Positions 5,943 to 12,877 are shown, counted from the first letter of the stretch. The stretch is DNA of 15,660 bases from Geobacter sp. (GCA_003499925.1 DNRQ01000192.1:1-15660); one strand, 5' to 3'. The notes: generated from the sequence alone by a model not told the origin. A program made the numbers and translations.

Positions 5943-7013
5943 CTAGAACAACGTGCCGATGATCGAGCCCAGCACCGAGATCGGGCCGGTATCGCCGAGT
6001 CCCTCCATGGCCCGCTCAGCCTTCTTGAGCGTAGCCGTCGTGTCCCGGTACAACTGATCCTCGTTCACGAGCTTGCCGATGGTCCCTTGCCCGGAATTTA
6101 TCTTCTGCGCAATATCCTTGACGCTTTTCGAGGCGTCGCGCAACTCGGTGTACAGGGCCTCGTCGTAGACCAGCTTGCCGAAGGTCCCTTCGCCGCGGTT
6201 GATCTTTGCCGTTATTTCCTTTATGTCGTGCATCCCGGAATTCAGATCCTTGACGCCGAGCTTGAGATCCGCAACCACCGTGGATGCGTCGCGATAAAGG
6301 AGATCGTCGTTCACCAGCTTGCCGAGCGTCCCCTCGCCCCTCTCGATCTTGCCGGCGACCCCTTTGAAGCTCGCCACCGCGCTGCTGGCGTCGTTATAGA
6401 GGGTCCGATCGTTCAGCAGCAGCGCGAGGGAGCCGTCGCCGCGATCCAGCTTCTCACTGATGCTGTAGATATTCGAAATGGCGCCCTTGAGGTTGCCGCG
6501 GTTGTCGTCCAGGATCCCGGAGATCCTCTGCAGCACCTGCTCCTGGTTCTTGTCCAGGTTGGTCACCAGGGATTTGGCGTCCTTGATGACGTCGCTCAGG
6601 TTATCGACGATGATGTCGATATTGGCGACGTCCTTGCCGGGTACGGTGCCTCCCTCCGGCAGCAGTGGAGCATTGGGCGAACCGAAGGAAAGGCCCAGGA
6701 ACTGGCCGCCCAAAAGGTTGGTAAGGCGAAGTCCAGCTACGGTGTCGGTTTTGATGTTGGTACCCGGCTTGACCTCGAAATTGATCTCGATCTTGTCGGA
6801 CAGGATGGTGATCCTGGTGATCTTGCCGACATCCACGCCGGCTAGCCGGACCGGATCCCCGACTTTCAATCCTGTGATGCTGGTGAGATAGGTCTTGTAC
6901 GGGATGTTTTTCTCAAAGGGGTTCCACTTCTCACCGACCTCCAGGAGCACGCCCAGGATGATGAGCCCGAACACGAAGAACATGCCGACTTTTTTCTCTA
7001 CCGATATAGCCAT
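5943..7013 (-). CDS. mlaD: MlaD / MCE domain lipid-transport protein with four C-terminal repeats
   Basis: A 356-residue MCE-family protein, the periplasmic, inner-membrane-anchored part of MlaFEDB-type lipid transporters. Residues about 9-27 form an N-terminal membrane anchor (FFVFGLIILGVLL). The MCE domain follows at about 37-115, with GLKVGDPVRLAGVDVGKI and a TNLLGGQFLGL strand. Beyond a helical linker the C-terminal tail carries four copies of a block built on RGEGTLGKLV...LY at about 188, 222, 270 and 304. Such helical tails in MCE proteins can form a coiled needle or tunnel across the periplasm. The ATG at 7013 has GGAGG 9 bases upstream; an in-frame ATG 11 codons earlier has none. The gene follows mlaE by 116 bases on the same strand. 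No ATPase gene lies next to it. Confidence 0.92.
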   Translation of the reverse strand: MAISVEKKVGMFFVFGLIILGVLLEVGEKWNPFEKNIPYKTYLTSITGLKVGDPVRLAGVDVGKITRITILSDKIEINFEVKPGTNIKTDTVAGLRLTNLLGGQFLGLSFGSPNAPLLPEGGTVPGKDVANIDIIVDNLSDVIKDAKSLVTNLDKNQEQVLQRISGILDDNRGNLKGAISNIYSISEKLDRGDGSLALLLNDRTLYNDASSAVASFKGVAGKIERGEGTLGKLVNDDLLYRDASTVVADLKLGVKDLNSGMHDIKEITAKINRGEGTFGKLVYDEALYTELRDASKSVKDIAQKINSGQGTIGKLVNEDQLYRDTTATLKKAERAMEGLGDTGPISVLGSIIGTLF

Positions 7014-7104
7014 GAGTATCAACCTCCGGAAAACCGAACAGTCCATTGGCGACGCGATAAAATCGGGAGCGCAAAGGCTGAAATATAGTTTATCTACTAC
7101 TTAA

Positions 7105-7123
7105 TCTTTACCTTTACCTTTAC
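7105..7123. repeat. Hexanucleotide tandem repeat, three copies of CTTTAC
   Basis: CTTTAC is repeated exactly three times at 7106-7123, just after the mlaE stop. On the minus-strand transcript it reads as GGTAAAG-type purine-rich repeats. It lies in the mlaE-mlaD gap and could arise by slippage. It resembles the GGTGAAA-type repeats in the leuC-leuD gap. No function is assigned. Confidence 0.55.
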
Positions 7124-7129
7124 CTGCCC

Positions 7130-7918
7130 TTACAACAAGAGCCTGGTCAGGATGTAGTCCGCGACCAGGATCAGCATGAACGAGAGCACCACGGACCTCG
7201 TGGTCGACTCGCCGATCCCCCTGGCGCCTCCGGTGGTCGAAAAACCGACGTAACAGGAGACCAGGGCGATGATCGCTCCGAAAACGACCGCCTTGGTGAG
7301 CCCGGTTCCGATCTCCTTCACCTTGAGCGCCGCCGTCAGGCTGTCGTAGTAGGTGGCGTAGGATACGAAGATCTGCGGGTGCAGATGGCTGATCAGCGCC
7401 CCACCCGCGATCCCGATCAGGTCGGAGTAGATAACCAGGGCCGGGACGCAGATGACGCAGGCGATGAAACGCGGCATGGCCAGGTAGCGGACCGGGTCGA
7501 TGTCGAGCGTCTTCAGGGCGTCGATCTCCTCGTAGACGGTCATGACGCCGAGTTCGGCGGCCATGGCGGAACCGACGCGGCCTGCCACCAGGAAGCTGGT
7601 CATGACCGGTCCGAGCTCGCGCACCATGGAATGGCCGACGATCGCCCCGATGATGTTCTGGCCGCCGTACTTTTGCAGCTCCACGCCGGTCTGCAGGGCA
7701 AGGACCATCCCGACGAAGAAGGCCATCACCGAGGCGACCGGAAGGGTATCGTAACCGATGATCGCCATCTGGGTCAGAATGCTTTGCAGATTGCGGGGCG
7801 CCTCGCGGAAGTAATAGATGATCTTACCCATGAGGATCACCATTTCACCCAGCACCTGGTGAAAATAGAGCACCCTCCTCCCTATCGGTTCGAACAATTG
7901 CCTCACTTCCCCCCCCAT
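7130..7918 (-). CDS. mlaE: MlaE family ABC transporter permease
   Basis: A 262-residue inner-membrane permease of the MlaE family, which passes lipids between the inner membrane and an MCE protein. It has an amphipathic N-terminus, then about five hydrophobic segments. The cytoplasmic coupling motif is conserved: EEIDALKTLDIDPVRYLAMPR-type, with Glu130-Leu135 and Asp141-Pro142. Family landmarks ELGPVMTSFLVAGRVGSAMAAE and GFSTTGGARGIG are also present. The annotated ATG at 7918 overlaps the upstream repeat-protein gene by 16 bases. A GTG at 7906 would overlap its stop as GTGA and is an equally good start, because both have the eight-G tract nearby and neither has a classical ribosome site. A permease of this type needs an MlaF ATPase, which must be encoded outside this window. 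Confidence 0.93.
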   Translation of the reverse strand: MGGEVRQLFEPIGRRVLYFHQVLGEMVILMGKIIYYFREAPRNLQSILTQMAIIGYDTLPVASVMAFFVGMVLALQTGVELQKYGGQNIIGAIVGHSMVRELGPVMTSFLVAGRVGSAMAAELGVMTVYEEIDALKTLDIDPVRYLAMPRFIACVICVPALVIYSDLIGIAGGALISHLHPQIFVSYATYYDSLTAALKVKEIGTGLTKAVVFGAIIALVSCYVGFSTTGGARGIGESTTRSVVLSFMLILVADYILTRLLL

Positions 7919-9357
7919 TTCAGACCGAAGGGGAGCCAGAGGAGGCTCAAATCCTGCTCTCCGGCACTGCTCTTCAGACTGATCAAACCCTTGAAAAATT
8001 TCAGCTCGCTGTCAGCGGTGGTCTCTCGGTACGAGATCAGCGGAAACAGCTCGTACGCCAGTTCCGGGCCGCGCCTCTCGTGCCAGTAGAGATTCCACAG
8101 CAGCGAAGATGCCGAATTGCCTTCAGCGTCCCAGCGCCGCTGGTAGAGCCGCCAAAGCGGCGCCCAGTTCTTCTCGATCCCCTCCTTGTCCAAAACGGAT
8201 TCGACCGGCGCCGGGAGCGAGATCGAGGAGACCCCGCCCGGTGTCGTCTGGTACAAAAAGAGCGGCCACAGCGCGGTCCTGCGCCTTTGGCTGCCGTCCT
8301 TGGGCCAGCTTTCGAGGCTGCTTCTGTAGAGGAAGAAGAGCACGCGGTCCAGGTCCCTGTTGAAGATGTCGGAGCGTATCTCCTCGTGCCGGTAAAAGGG
8401 CCAGAGGTACCAGCGCTTTTCTCCGCCGGGAAAGGTATCCAGGGAGTATAGCGGCAGGAAGCTGTCTGTCTTGCGCTGCTCGCCGCGCACCGTATATATC
8501 AAGGGCCAGAAATAATCGGTCGCTTCCAGCTTCTTCTCGCGGTCCACAGTATAGCCGAAAAATGGCCAAAGGTAGCTGCGCGAGCTCTTTTTCGGCGATT
8601 CGGTCGAGGCGTAGAGCGGGAAGAGGAAGCTCTTCTCGGTCGGGTTGTCGGTGTCGAGACCCGTTTTACCTGCCGTATAGAAGGGCCAGAGCACGAACCG
8701 CTTGCTGTAAACCCCCGCCTTTTCCGACTGGCCATAGAGCGGGAACACACCGAACCCGCTCTCGTTCTCCCCTTCGGTAGTGGAAAAGATAGGCCAGAGG
8801 TAGTGCCTGGTCGTGGTGCCGCGGTTCACGGTGCTGCCGTAAGCAGGGAACATCAGGAAGTGATACTCGTCGCGCCAGAAGCGGTCGTAGATGTCGCCGT
8901 AAAAGGGGAACACCGACCGGTACTCGCCGCGCTTCTCCGAGCGACCGGAGATGTAGAACGGAAAGAGCATGGTCGTGCCGTCACGCCCCCCCCCTTCGTC
9001 CTTGCGGAAATTAGATCTCTGAAACAGCCGCAGCACCTGGTAGGTATCCGCCTCCGGCGTGCTCTCATGAAAGGCGGCCGGATACAGGAAATAGGTCGAG
9101 GAGGCCCGGTCCTTGGCGTGACTGCTCTGATAGAAGAAGGGGCGGATGGCGGTATCGCGGTCGTCACCCTTCTTCTGGAACTTTATCAGCGGACCGAGGA
9201 TCGAGAGGTTGCTGAACCCCTCGGCCGGGCTCTCCCGGTAATCGATCAGCGGCCAGAGGGTGAAGATGGTTCCCTCTGCGGCCGGCGCGGCGCCACAGGG
9301 TGGAGCGAAACTGAGCAGAACGGCGAGTGCCGCTATGAAAATACTGATAACTGGCAT
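7903..9357 (-). CDS. Exported WPF/FPLY-repeat protein of unknown function, linked to mlaE-mlaD
   Basis: I do not recognise a characterised family. The product is about 484 residues with an N-terminal signal-like segment (MPVISIFIAALAVLLSF, then APPCGAAPA). The rest is built of about twenty short motifs of the type LWPFF, LFPLY or VFPFYG, spaced 17-23 residues apart and often alternating between a W-P-F form and an F-P-L-Y form. Aromatic strands alternate with charged turns, which suggests a repetitive all-beta fold, either a barrel or a beta-solenoid. The ATG at 9357 is chosen because the best promoter (-10 at 9399-9404) overlaps any start near 9414. The site before it, GAGG, is close (3 bases). 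The gene overlaps mlaE by 16 bases, implying co-translation, so an envelope lipid-transport role is inferred. The coding strand contains a run of nine G (8986-8994) and eight G at the mlaE junction. Confidence 0.82.
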   Translation of the reverse strand: MPVISIFIAALAVLLSFAPPCGAAPAAEGTIFTLWPLIDYRESPAEGFSNLSILGPLIKFQKKGDDRDTAIRPFFYQSSHAKDRASSTYFLYPAAFHESTPEADTYQVLRLFQRSNFRKDEGGGRDGTTMLFPFYISGRSEKRGEYRSVFPFYGDIYDRFWRDEYHFLMFPAYGSTVNRGTTTRHYLWPIFSTTEGENESGFGVFPLYGQSEKAGVYSKRFVLWPFYTAGKTGLDTDNPTEKSFLFPLYASTESPKKSSRSYLWPFFGYTVDREKKLEATDYFWPLIYTVRGEQRKTDSFLPLYSLDTFPGGEKRWYLWPFYRHEEIRSDIFNRDLDRVLFFLYRSSLESWPKDGSQRRRTALWPLFLYQTTPGGVSSISLPAPVESVLDKEGIEKNWAPLWRLYQRRWDAEGNSASSLLWNLYWHERRGPELAYELFPLISYRETTADSELKFFKGLISLKSSAGEQDLSLLWLPFGLKWGGK

Positions 9358-9398
9358 GAACCTCTGGGTTAGACGTTTGGTTGCAGACACAAGTTTCG

Positions 9399-9428
9399 AT
9401 AGTAACTGCAGCAATTAGGCATAGTCAA
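9399..9428 (-). promoter_or_regulatory. Promoter of the repeat protein-mlaE-mlaD run
   Basis: On the minus strand TTGACT (9423-9428, one mismatch to TTGACA) and TACTAT (9399-9404) are separated by 18 bases. Transcription would start near 9391, leaving a leader of about 35 bases before the ATG at 9357. The spacing and the -35 are good; the -10 is moderate. Confidence 0.55.
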
Positions 9429-9478
9429 TAAAAATCATCCGAAGTAAGCATCAAGCCAGCCGGTTCAAAGAAAGATTG

Positions 9479-9527
9479 AAAAAAGCAAAGAGGCAGAAGA
9501 CCAGCGCGGTCTCCTGCCTCTTTGCTT
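9479..9527 (-). terminator. Intrinsic terminator of leuCD
   Basis: AAGCAAAGAGGCAG (9483-9496) pairs with CTGCCTCTTTGCTT (9514-9527), with an inner AGACC/GGTCT stem and loop AGCGC (9503-9507). Read on the minus strand it is followed by a run of six T (AAAAAA at 9479-9484 on the plus strand, partly shared with the stem). It starts about 30 bases after the leuD stop. It separates leuCD from the repeat protein-mlaE-mlaD run. Confidence 0.85.
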
Positions 9528-9558
9528 CCTGATGTAGCTATGAGCTTAGCCGATGCTT

Positions 9559-10086
9559 CTAGTACTTCCCGTCCGCGTAGTCCACCCAGCCGCCTGCAAT
9601 TACCAGCGCCTGGTCGAAGGGGGAGATCTCGAACTGCATCGACTCGTTGCGTCCGCCGCCGCTCACTGTGAGGCTTCCCTTCTCGATGTCGATCTCGATG
9701 GCCGCGTCCGCAGCGTCGGCAAAGCCGAAGAGCCGGTCGATCTGCTCCGCCGAGAGCTCGATGGCTGCCATGCCGCAGTTGAACATGTTCTGCCTGAAGA
9801 TACGGGCGAAGGACTGCGCGATTACGGCGAAGATGCCGTTCACCTCGAAGACCCAGGGGGCGTGTTCGCGCGAGGAGCCGCAGCCGAAGTTGGCGCGGGT
9901 GACCACCACCCCGGCAGCCGTGGTCTTCTCGGACTTGGGATCGAAGCCGGGGAGTTTCAGGTCCTCCAGCAGGTAGGGCTTCAGGTCCTCCTTGGTGATC
10001 TCGGTCAGGTACTTGGCCGGGATGATCTCGTCGGTGTTTATGTCGCTACGGTCCAGAAAGAGGGCCGGGCCGCCAAATTTCTTCAT
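9559..10086 (-). CDS. leuD: 3-isopropylmalate dehydratase small subunit
   Basis: A 175-residue LeuD protein, the swivelling domain that partners LeuC in converting 2-isopropylmalate to 3-isopropylmalate. Recognition rests on DRSDINTDEIIPAKYL near the N-terminus, the signature NFGCGSSREHAPW (67-79), and NMFNCGMAAIEL. Length is typical of the short archaeal-type form. The reading frame is open to 10155, but that extension translates a repeat hairpin. The ATG at 10086 has AAGGAG 7 bases upstream and gives the usual start. It follows leuC across a 94-base gap holding a long hairpin, and it is followed by an intrinsic terminator. In Geobacter the same LeuCD pair is thought also to act on citramalate for isoleucine synthesis. 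That is family knowledge, not visible here. Confidence 0.95.
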   Translation of the reverse strand: MKKFGGPALFLDRSDINTDEIIPAKYLTEITKEDLKPYLLEDLKLPGFDPKSEKTTAAGVVVTRANFGCGSSREHAPWVFEVNGIFAVIAQSFARIFRQNMFNCGMAAIELSAEQIDRLFGFADAADAAIEIDIEKGSLTVSGGGRNESMQFEISPFDQALVIAGGWVDYADGKY

Positions 10087-10103
10087 ATCTGGTCTCCTTG
10101 AAT

Positions 10104-10177
10104 CGTGAAAGGTGAAGGGTGAAAAGTGAAAGGCGAAAGGCCAAGGTTCTTTCACCTCTCACCCTTCACCTTTCACG
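10104..10177 (-). repeat. Long hairpin of GGTGAAA-type repeats between leuC and leuD
   Basis: Bases 10104-10132 and 10149-10177 are inverted repeats with 2 differences in 29. On the minus-strand transcript both differences become G-U pairs, so the RNA can form a 29-bp continuous stem with a 16-base loop. The arms consist of variants of GTGAAAG / GGTGAAG. The hairpin begins 3 bases after the leuC stop and ends about 5 bases before the leuD ribosome site. It has no following T-run. It could tune leuD expression or message stability, or simply be a dispersed repeat. Confidence 0.8.
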
Positions 10178-10180
10178 TTT

Positions 10181-11464
10181 TTACAGGTACTTGCGCGGGT
10201 CAGCAAGCTTCCCCTCGATGGCGGACGCGGCGGCGGTAGCCGGAGAGAGCAGGTGCACCATCCCCCCCTTCCCCATCCGTCCCATGAAGTTGCGGTTCGT
10301 GGTGGAGGCGCAGACCTCGCCCTCGGCCAGCACGCCATTGCTCATGCCCAGGCAGGCGCCGCAGGTCGGGTTGGTGACGCAAAAGCCCGCTTCCATAAAG
10401 ATCTCGATCAGACCCTCGGCGGCCGCATCCTTGTAGACCTGCGGGGTCGCCGGCGACAGGATGGCGCGCACGTTGGGAGCGATCTTCTTCCCTTTGAGGA
10501 TCGCCGCGGCAACCCTCAGGTCTTCAAGCCTGCCGTTGGTGCAGGAGCCCAGGTAGACCTGGTCGATGGGGGAGTCGCCCATCTCCGTCACGCTCTTCAC
10601 CTGGTCCGGCTTGTAGCCGAAGGTGCAAAGCGGCGTGAGATCGGAGAGGTCGAGGTCGATCACCTGCTCGTACTGGGCGTCCGGATCGGAGCACCAGGCG
10701 CCGTAGGAGGCAAGCGCCTCGTCCTTGGAGGCGAAGGAGTCCGAGATGAAGGGCCAGAGGTAGTCGACGGTGACCTGGTCCGGCATGCAGATCCCGGAGG
10801 TGCCGCCCGCCTCGATCGCCATGTTGCAAAGCGTCATCCTCGATTCCATCGTCATCGCGGCGACCACGGGGCCCCCGAACTCGATGACGCGGTCGGTGGC
10901 GCCGTTCACGCCCAGATGCCCGATCACGCGCAGGATGGCGTCCTTGGCGAAAACCCCCTTGGGGAGGGTGCCGTTCAGGTTGATCCTGATCGTCTTCGGC
11001 TCACGGAAGGCGCAGACCCCCTTCAGGATGCCGACCTCGAGGTCGGTGGTGCCGACGCCGGCGGCAAAGGCGCCGAAGGCGCCGTGGGTGCAGGTGTGGG
11101 AGTCCCCCATGATCACCGTGTTCCCCGGCCTGATGAAACCCTTCTCCGGGAACAGGGCATGGCAGACGCCGTTGGCGCCGATGTCGAAGAAGTCCTTGAT
11201 GTCGTGGCGCCTGGCCCAGTCCCTGAGCATCTTGGCCTGGGTCGCGGTCTTGGAGTCCTTGCTCGGGGTCACGTGGTCGATGACCGCCTTGATCTTGCCG
11301 GTATCGAAGACCCGGTCCTTGCCGCGGGCCATCAGGTCGGCGATCGCTATCGGCGTGGTGATCTCGTGGCACATCACCACGTCGATCTTCAGCACCTTGG
11401 TACCTGCAAACGGCTCATCCACGAGATGGGCCGCGAATATCTTCTCAGCGGTTGTCATACCCAT
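10181..11464 (-). CDS. leuC: 3-isopropylmalate dehydratase large subunit (short, homoaconitase-like form)
   Basis: A 427-residue aconitase-superfamily protein, the [4Fe-4S] catalytic subunit of isopropylmalate isomerase. The cluster ligands are Cys308 in GSCTNGR, and Cys368 and Cys371 in TCGACLG. Substrate-site motifs are VMGDSHTCTHGAFGAFAAG (from about 118) and the C-terminal ASTTNRNFMGRMG. The length of about 420 residues matches the archaeal/homoaconitase-type LeuC rather than the 466-residue E. coli type. The ATG at 11464 has AGGAAG 8 bases upstream. It starts a two-gene unit with leuD. leuA and leuB are not adjacent. No leader peptide rich in leucine codons and no T-box is seen in the short leader. 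Confidence 0.95.
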   Translation of the reverse strand: MGMTTAEKIFAAHLVDEPFAGTKVLKIDVVMCHEITTPIAIADLMARGKDRVFDTGKIKAVIDHVTPSKDSKTATQAKMLRDWARRHDIKDFFDIGANGVCHALFPEKGFIRPGNTVIMGDSHTCTHGAFGAFAAGVGTTDLEVGILKGVCAFREPKTIRINLNGTLPKGVFAKDAILRVIGHLGVNGATDRVIEFGGPVVAAMTMESRMTLCNMAIEAGGTSGICMPDQVTVDYLWPFISDSFASKDEALASYGAWCSDPDAQYEQVIDLDLSDLTPLCTFGYKPDQVKSVTEMGDSPIDQVYLGSCTNGRLEDLRVAAAILKGKKIAPNVRAILSPATPQVYKDAAAEGLIEIFMEAGFCVTNPTCGACLGMSNGVLAEGEVCASTTNRNFMGRMGKGGMVHLLSPATAAASAIEGKLADPRKYL

Positions 11465-11490
11465 AAGTAGCGCTTCCTTTTAAGAGGTGG

Positions 11491-11519
11491 AATATATAGT
11501 CTCTAGCGGACCACAATAA
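11491..11519 (-). promoter_or_regulatory. Possible promoter of leuC
   Basis: On the minus strand TATATT (11491-11496) is a fair -10 and lies 17 bases after TTATTG (11514-11519), a poor -35. It would give a leader of about 20 bases. The leuC and LOG-gene starts are divergent, so the 167-base gap 11465-11631 must hold promoters for both. The AT-rich block 11515-11570 between them may be an activator or repressor site, but no clear operator palindrome is seen. Confidence 0.35.
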
Positions 11520-11570
11520 TAAAATGCAAGCAACAAATCAAACTAATAATTGTTCAATCATATTAAACAT

Positions 11571-11598
11571 TTGCCTGAGGCTTCGACCGTGCTATAAT
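11571..11598 (+). promoter_or_regulatory. Sigma-70 promoter of the LOG-family gene
   Basis: TTGCCT (11571-11576) and a perfect TATAAT (11593-11598) are separated by 16 bases. Transcription should start near 11605, giving a leader of about 27 bases that holds the ribosome site GGGGAG. Confidence 0.75.
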
Positions 11599-11631
11599 TT
11601 GCCGACCTATTCTAACAGGGGAGCCCCGGCA

Positions 11632-12678
11632 ATGCAACTGCGCTTTACCAGAACAAACGGCGAGATAGACGAGATGATCGATGCACTGCTGGCGAAGGCG
11701 GGGGGGGTGCACCATCCCGACCTGGCGCGCGAGATGATCATCTCCGCGCTCAAGGCCGGCCAGGACACCGATTACCTGGCGGACCTGAAGCTCCTGAGCA
11801 ACACCATGAAGGAGATGCGCTACACCACCCTGGTCTTCGCGCCGTACCGGCACAAGAAGAAGGTGACCATCTTCGGCTCGGCGCGTACCGGCCCCGAGGA
11901 GCCGATGTACAAGAAATGCGTGCGCTTCAGCCGGATCCTGGCGGACAAGGGGTACATGATCATCACCGGCGGCGGCGGCGGCATCATGCAGGCGGGAAAC
12001 GAAGGGGCAGGGAGCGAGGCCTCCTTTGCCGCCAACATCCGGCTCCCCTTCGAGCAGAGCGCCAACACCATCATGCTCAAGAACCCGCGGCTCATCACCT
12101 ACAAGTACTTCTTCAACAGGAAGGTCGCCTTCGTCAAGGAGTCCGACGCCATCGCCGTCTTCCCGGGGGGGTTCGGCACCCAGGACGAGGCGATGGAGGT
12201 GTTCACCCTGATCCAGACCGGCAAGACCTCCCCCAAGCCGCTCGTGCTGGTGGATGACGAGGCAGGCTACTGGGAGCACTGGTTCAGGTTCGTGAAGGAG
12301 CAGCTCCTGGTGATGGGATTCATCTCGGCGGAGGACTTTTCCATCTTCACCATCACCAAGAGCTGCGAGGAAGCAGTCCAGGTGATCGAGCAGTTCTACA
12401 CCAACTACCACTCGATACGCTTCGTGAAGCGCGAACTGATCATCAGGCTGAACAAGGAGATCACGGACGAGCAGATCGAGATGCTGGAGAACGAGTTCCC
12501 CGAGCTGCGGCTTCCGGGTAGCAGCATCCAACGTATCAAGGCGCGTCCCGAGGAGGCGGACGAGCCGGACCTGCTCGAGCTGCCGAGGATCGCCTTTCAT
12601 TTCCACCACCAGCATTACGGGCTGCTGATGGCCTTCATCGGGCGGCTAAACACCTTCTGGGAGCCGCTGCACAGATAA
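11632..12678 (+). CDS. LOG family (Rossmann-fold) nucleotide 5'-monophosphate phosphoribohydrolase-like protein
   Basis: A 348-residue LOG-family protein. The nucleotide-binding features are in order: FGSARTGPEEPMYK from 81, ITGGGGGIMQAGNEGA at 111-126, and PGGFGTQDE (168-176) with catalytic Glu176. LOG enzymes remove the base from nucleoside 5'-monophosphates; relatives are PpnN and the cytokinin-activating LOG proteins. This form adds a helical N-terminal part (1-75) and a C-terminal part (about 260-348), so it is closer to long PpnN-like forms than to the 190-residue minimal enzyme. The ATG at 11632 has GGGGAG 9 bases upstream and lies after the promoter. The longer frame to 11524 would begin upstream of the promoter. 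Its substrate is not known. It is transcribed divergently from leuC. Confidence 0.9.
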   Translation: MQLRFTRTNGEIDEMIDALLAKAGGVHHPDLAREMIISALKAGQDTDYLADLKLLSNTMKEMRYTTLVFAPYRHKKKVTIFGSARTGPEEPMYKKCVRFSRILADKGYMIITGGGGGIMQAGNEGAGSEASFAANIRLPFEQSANTIMLKNPRLITYKYFFNRKVAFVKESDAIAVFPGGFGTQDEAMEVFTLIQTGKTSPKPLVLVDDEAGYWEHWFRFVKEQLLVMGFISAEDFSIFTITKSCEEAVQVIEQFYTNYHSIRFVKRELIIRLNKEITDEQIEMLENEFPELRLPGSSIQRIKARPEEADEPDLLELPRIAFHFHHQHYGLLMAFIGRLNTFWEPLHR

Positions 12679-12698
12679 TAATTTTGAAAAATATTTTC

Positions 12699-12726
12699 TT
12701 GACAAGGTTATTATACGGTGTTAATT
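12699..12726 (+). promoter_or_regulatory. Possible promoter of the cold-shock gene
   Basis: A perfect TTGACA (12699-12704) lies 16 bases before TTAATT (12721-12726), a weak -10 preceded by TG. Transcription would start near 12733, leaving a leader of about 145 bases, long as in cspA-type genes. The -10 choice is uncertain because ATTATAC (12710-12716) lies too close to this -35. Confidence 0.5.
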
Positions 12727-12806
12727 TTTACGCCAGCAGCTAGTTTCGGAAGTTGACAGCGCCGAAAAGCCAAAGAGAATCATCGCTTTGTGCCGTTTCA
12801 AGCCAG

Positions 12807-12870
12807 AACTCTCCGGAAATTGCAGCATCAAACGTAGATCCGGCAGAGTTCCGGAGGTAACAAAAGGAGG
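12807..12870 (+). promoter_or_regulatory. Foldable leader of the cold-shock gene with two competing stems
   Basis: The segment AACTCTCCGGAA (12807-12818) can pair in two ways. In one it pairs with TCCGGCAGAGTT (12839-12850) as 11 base pairs with one bulged C. In the other CTCCGGAA (12811-12818) pairs with TTCCGGAG (12849-12856). The two cannot form together, and the second reaches a GGAGG (12853-12857) just upstream of the true site AAGGAGG (12864-12870). This resembles temperature-responsive cspA leaders, but only pairing potential is seen. Confidence 0.45.
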
Positions 12871-12877
12871 CAGGACA

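Noticed and set aside
10087..10155. 23-residue N-terminal extension of LeuD
   Set aside because: It translates the leuC-leuD hairpin repeats, and the ATG at 10086 has AAGGAG and matches the family start.
10253..11470. Plus-strand open frame of 405 codons opposite leuC
   Set aside because: High-GC shadow frame. LeuC with all three cluster cysteines is unmistakable on the other strand.
11465..11631. Leader peptide or T-box attenuator for leuC
   Set aside because: The likely leader is only about 20 bases, with no leucine-codon run and no T-box motif.
11563..12615. Minus-strand open frame of 350 codons opposite the LOG gene
   Set aside because: Low-complexity, Leu/Asp/His-rich shadow. The plus strand carries PGGFGT, a promoter and a ribosome site.
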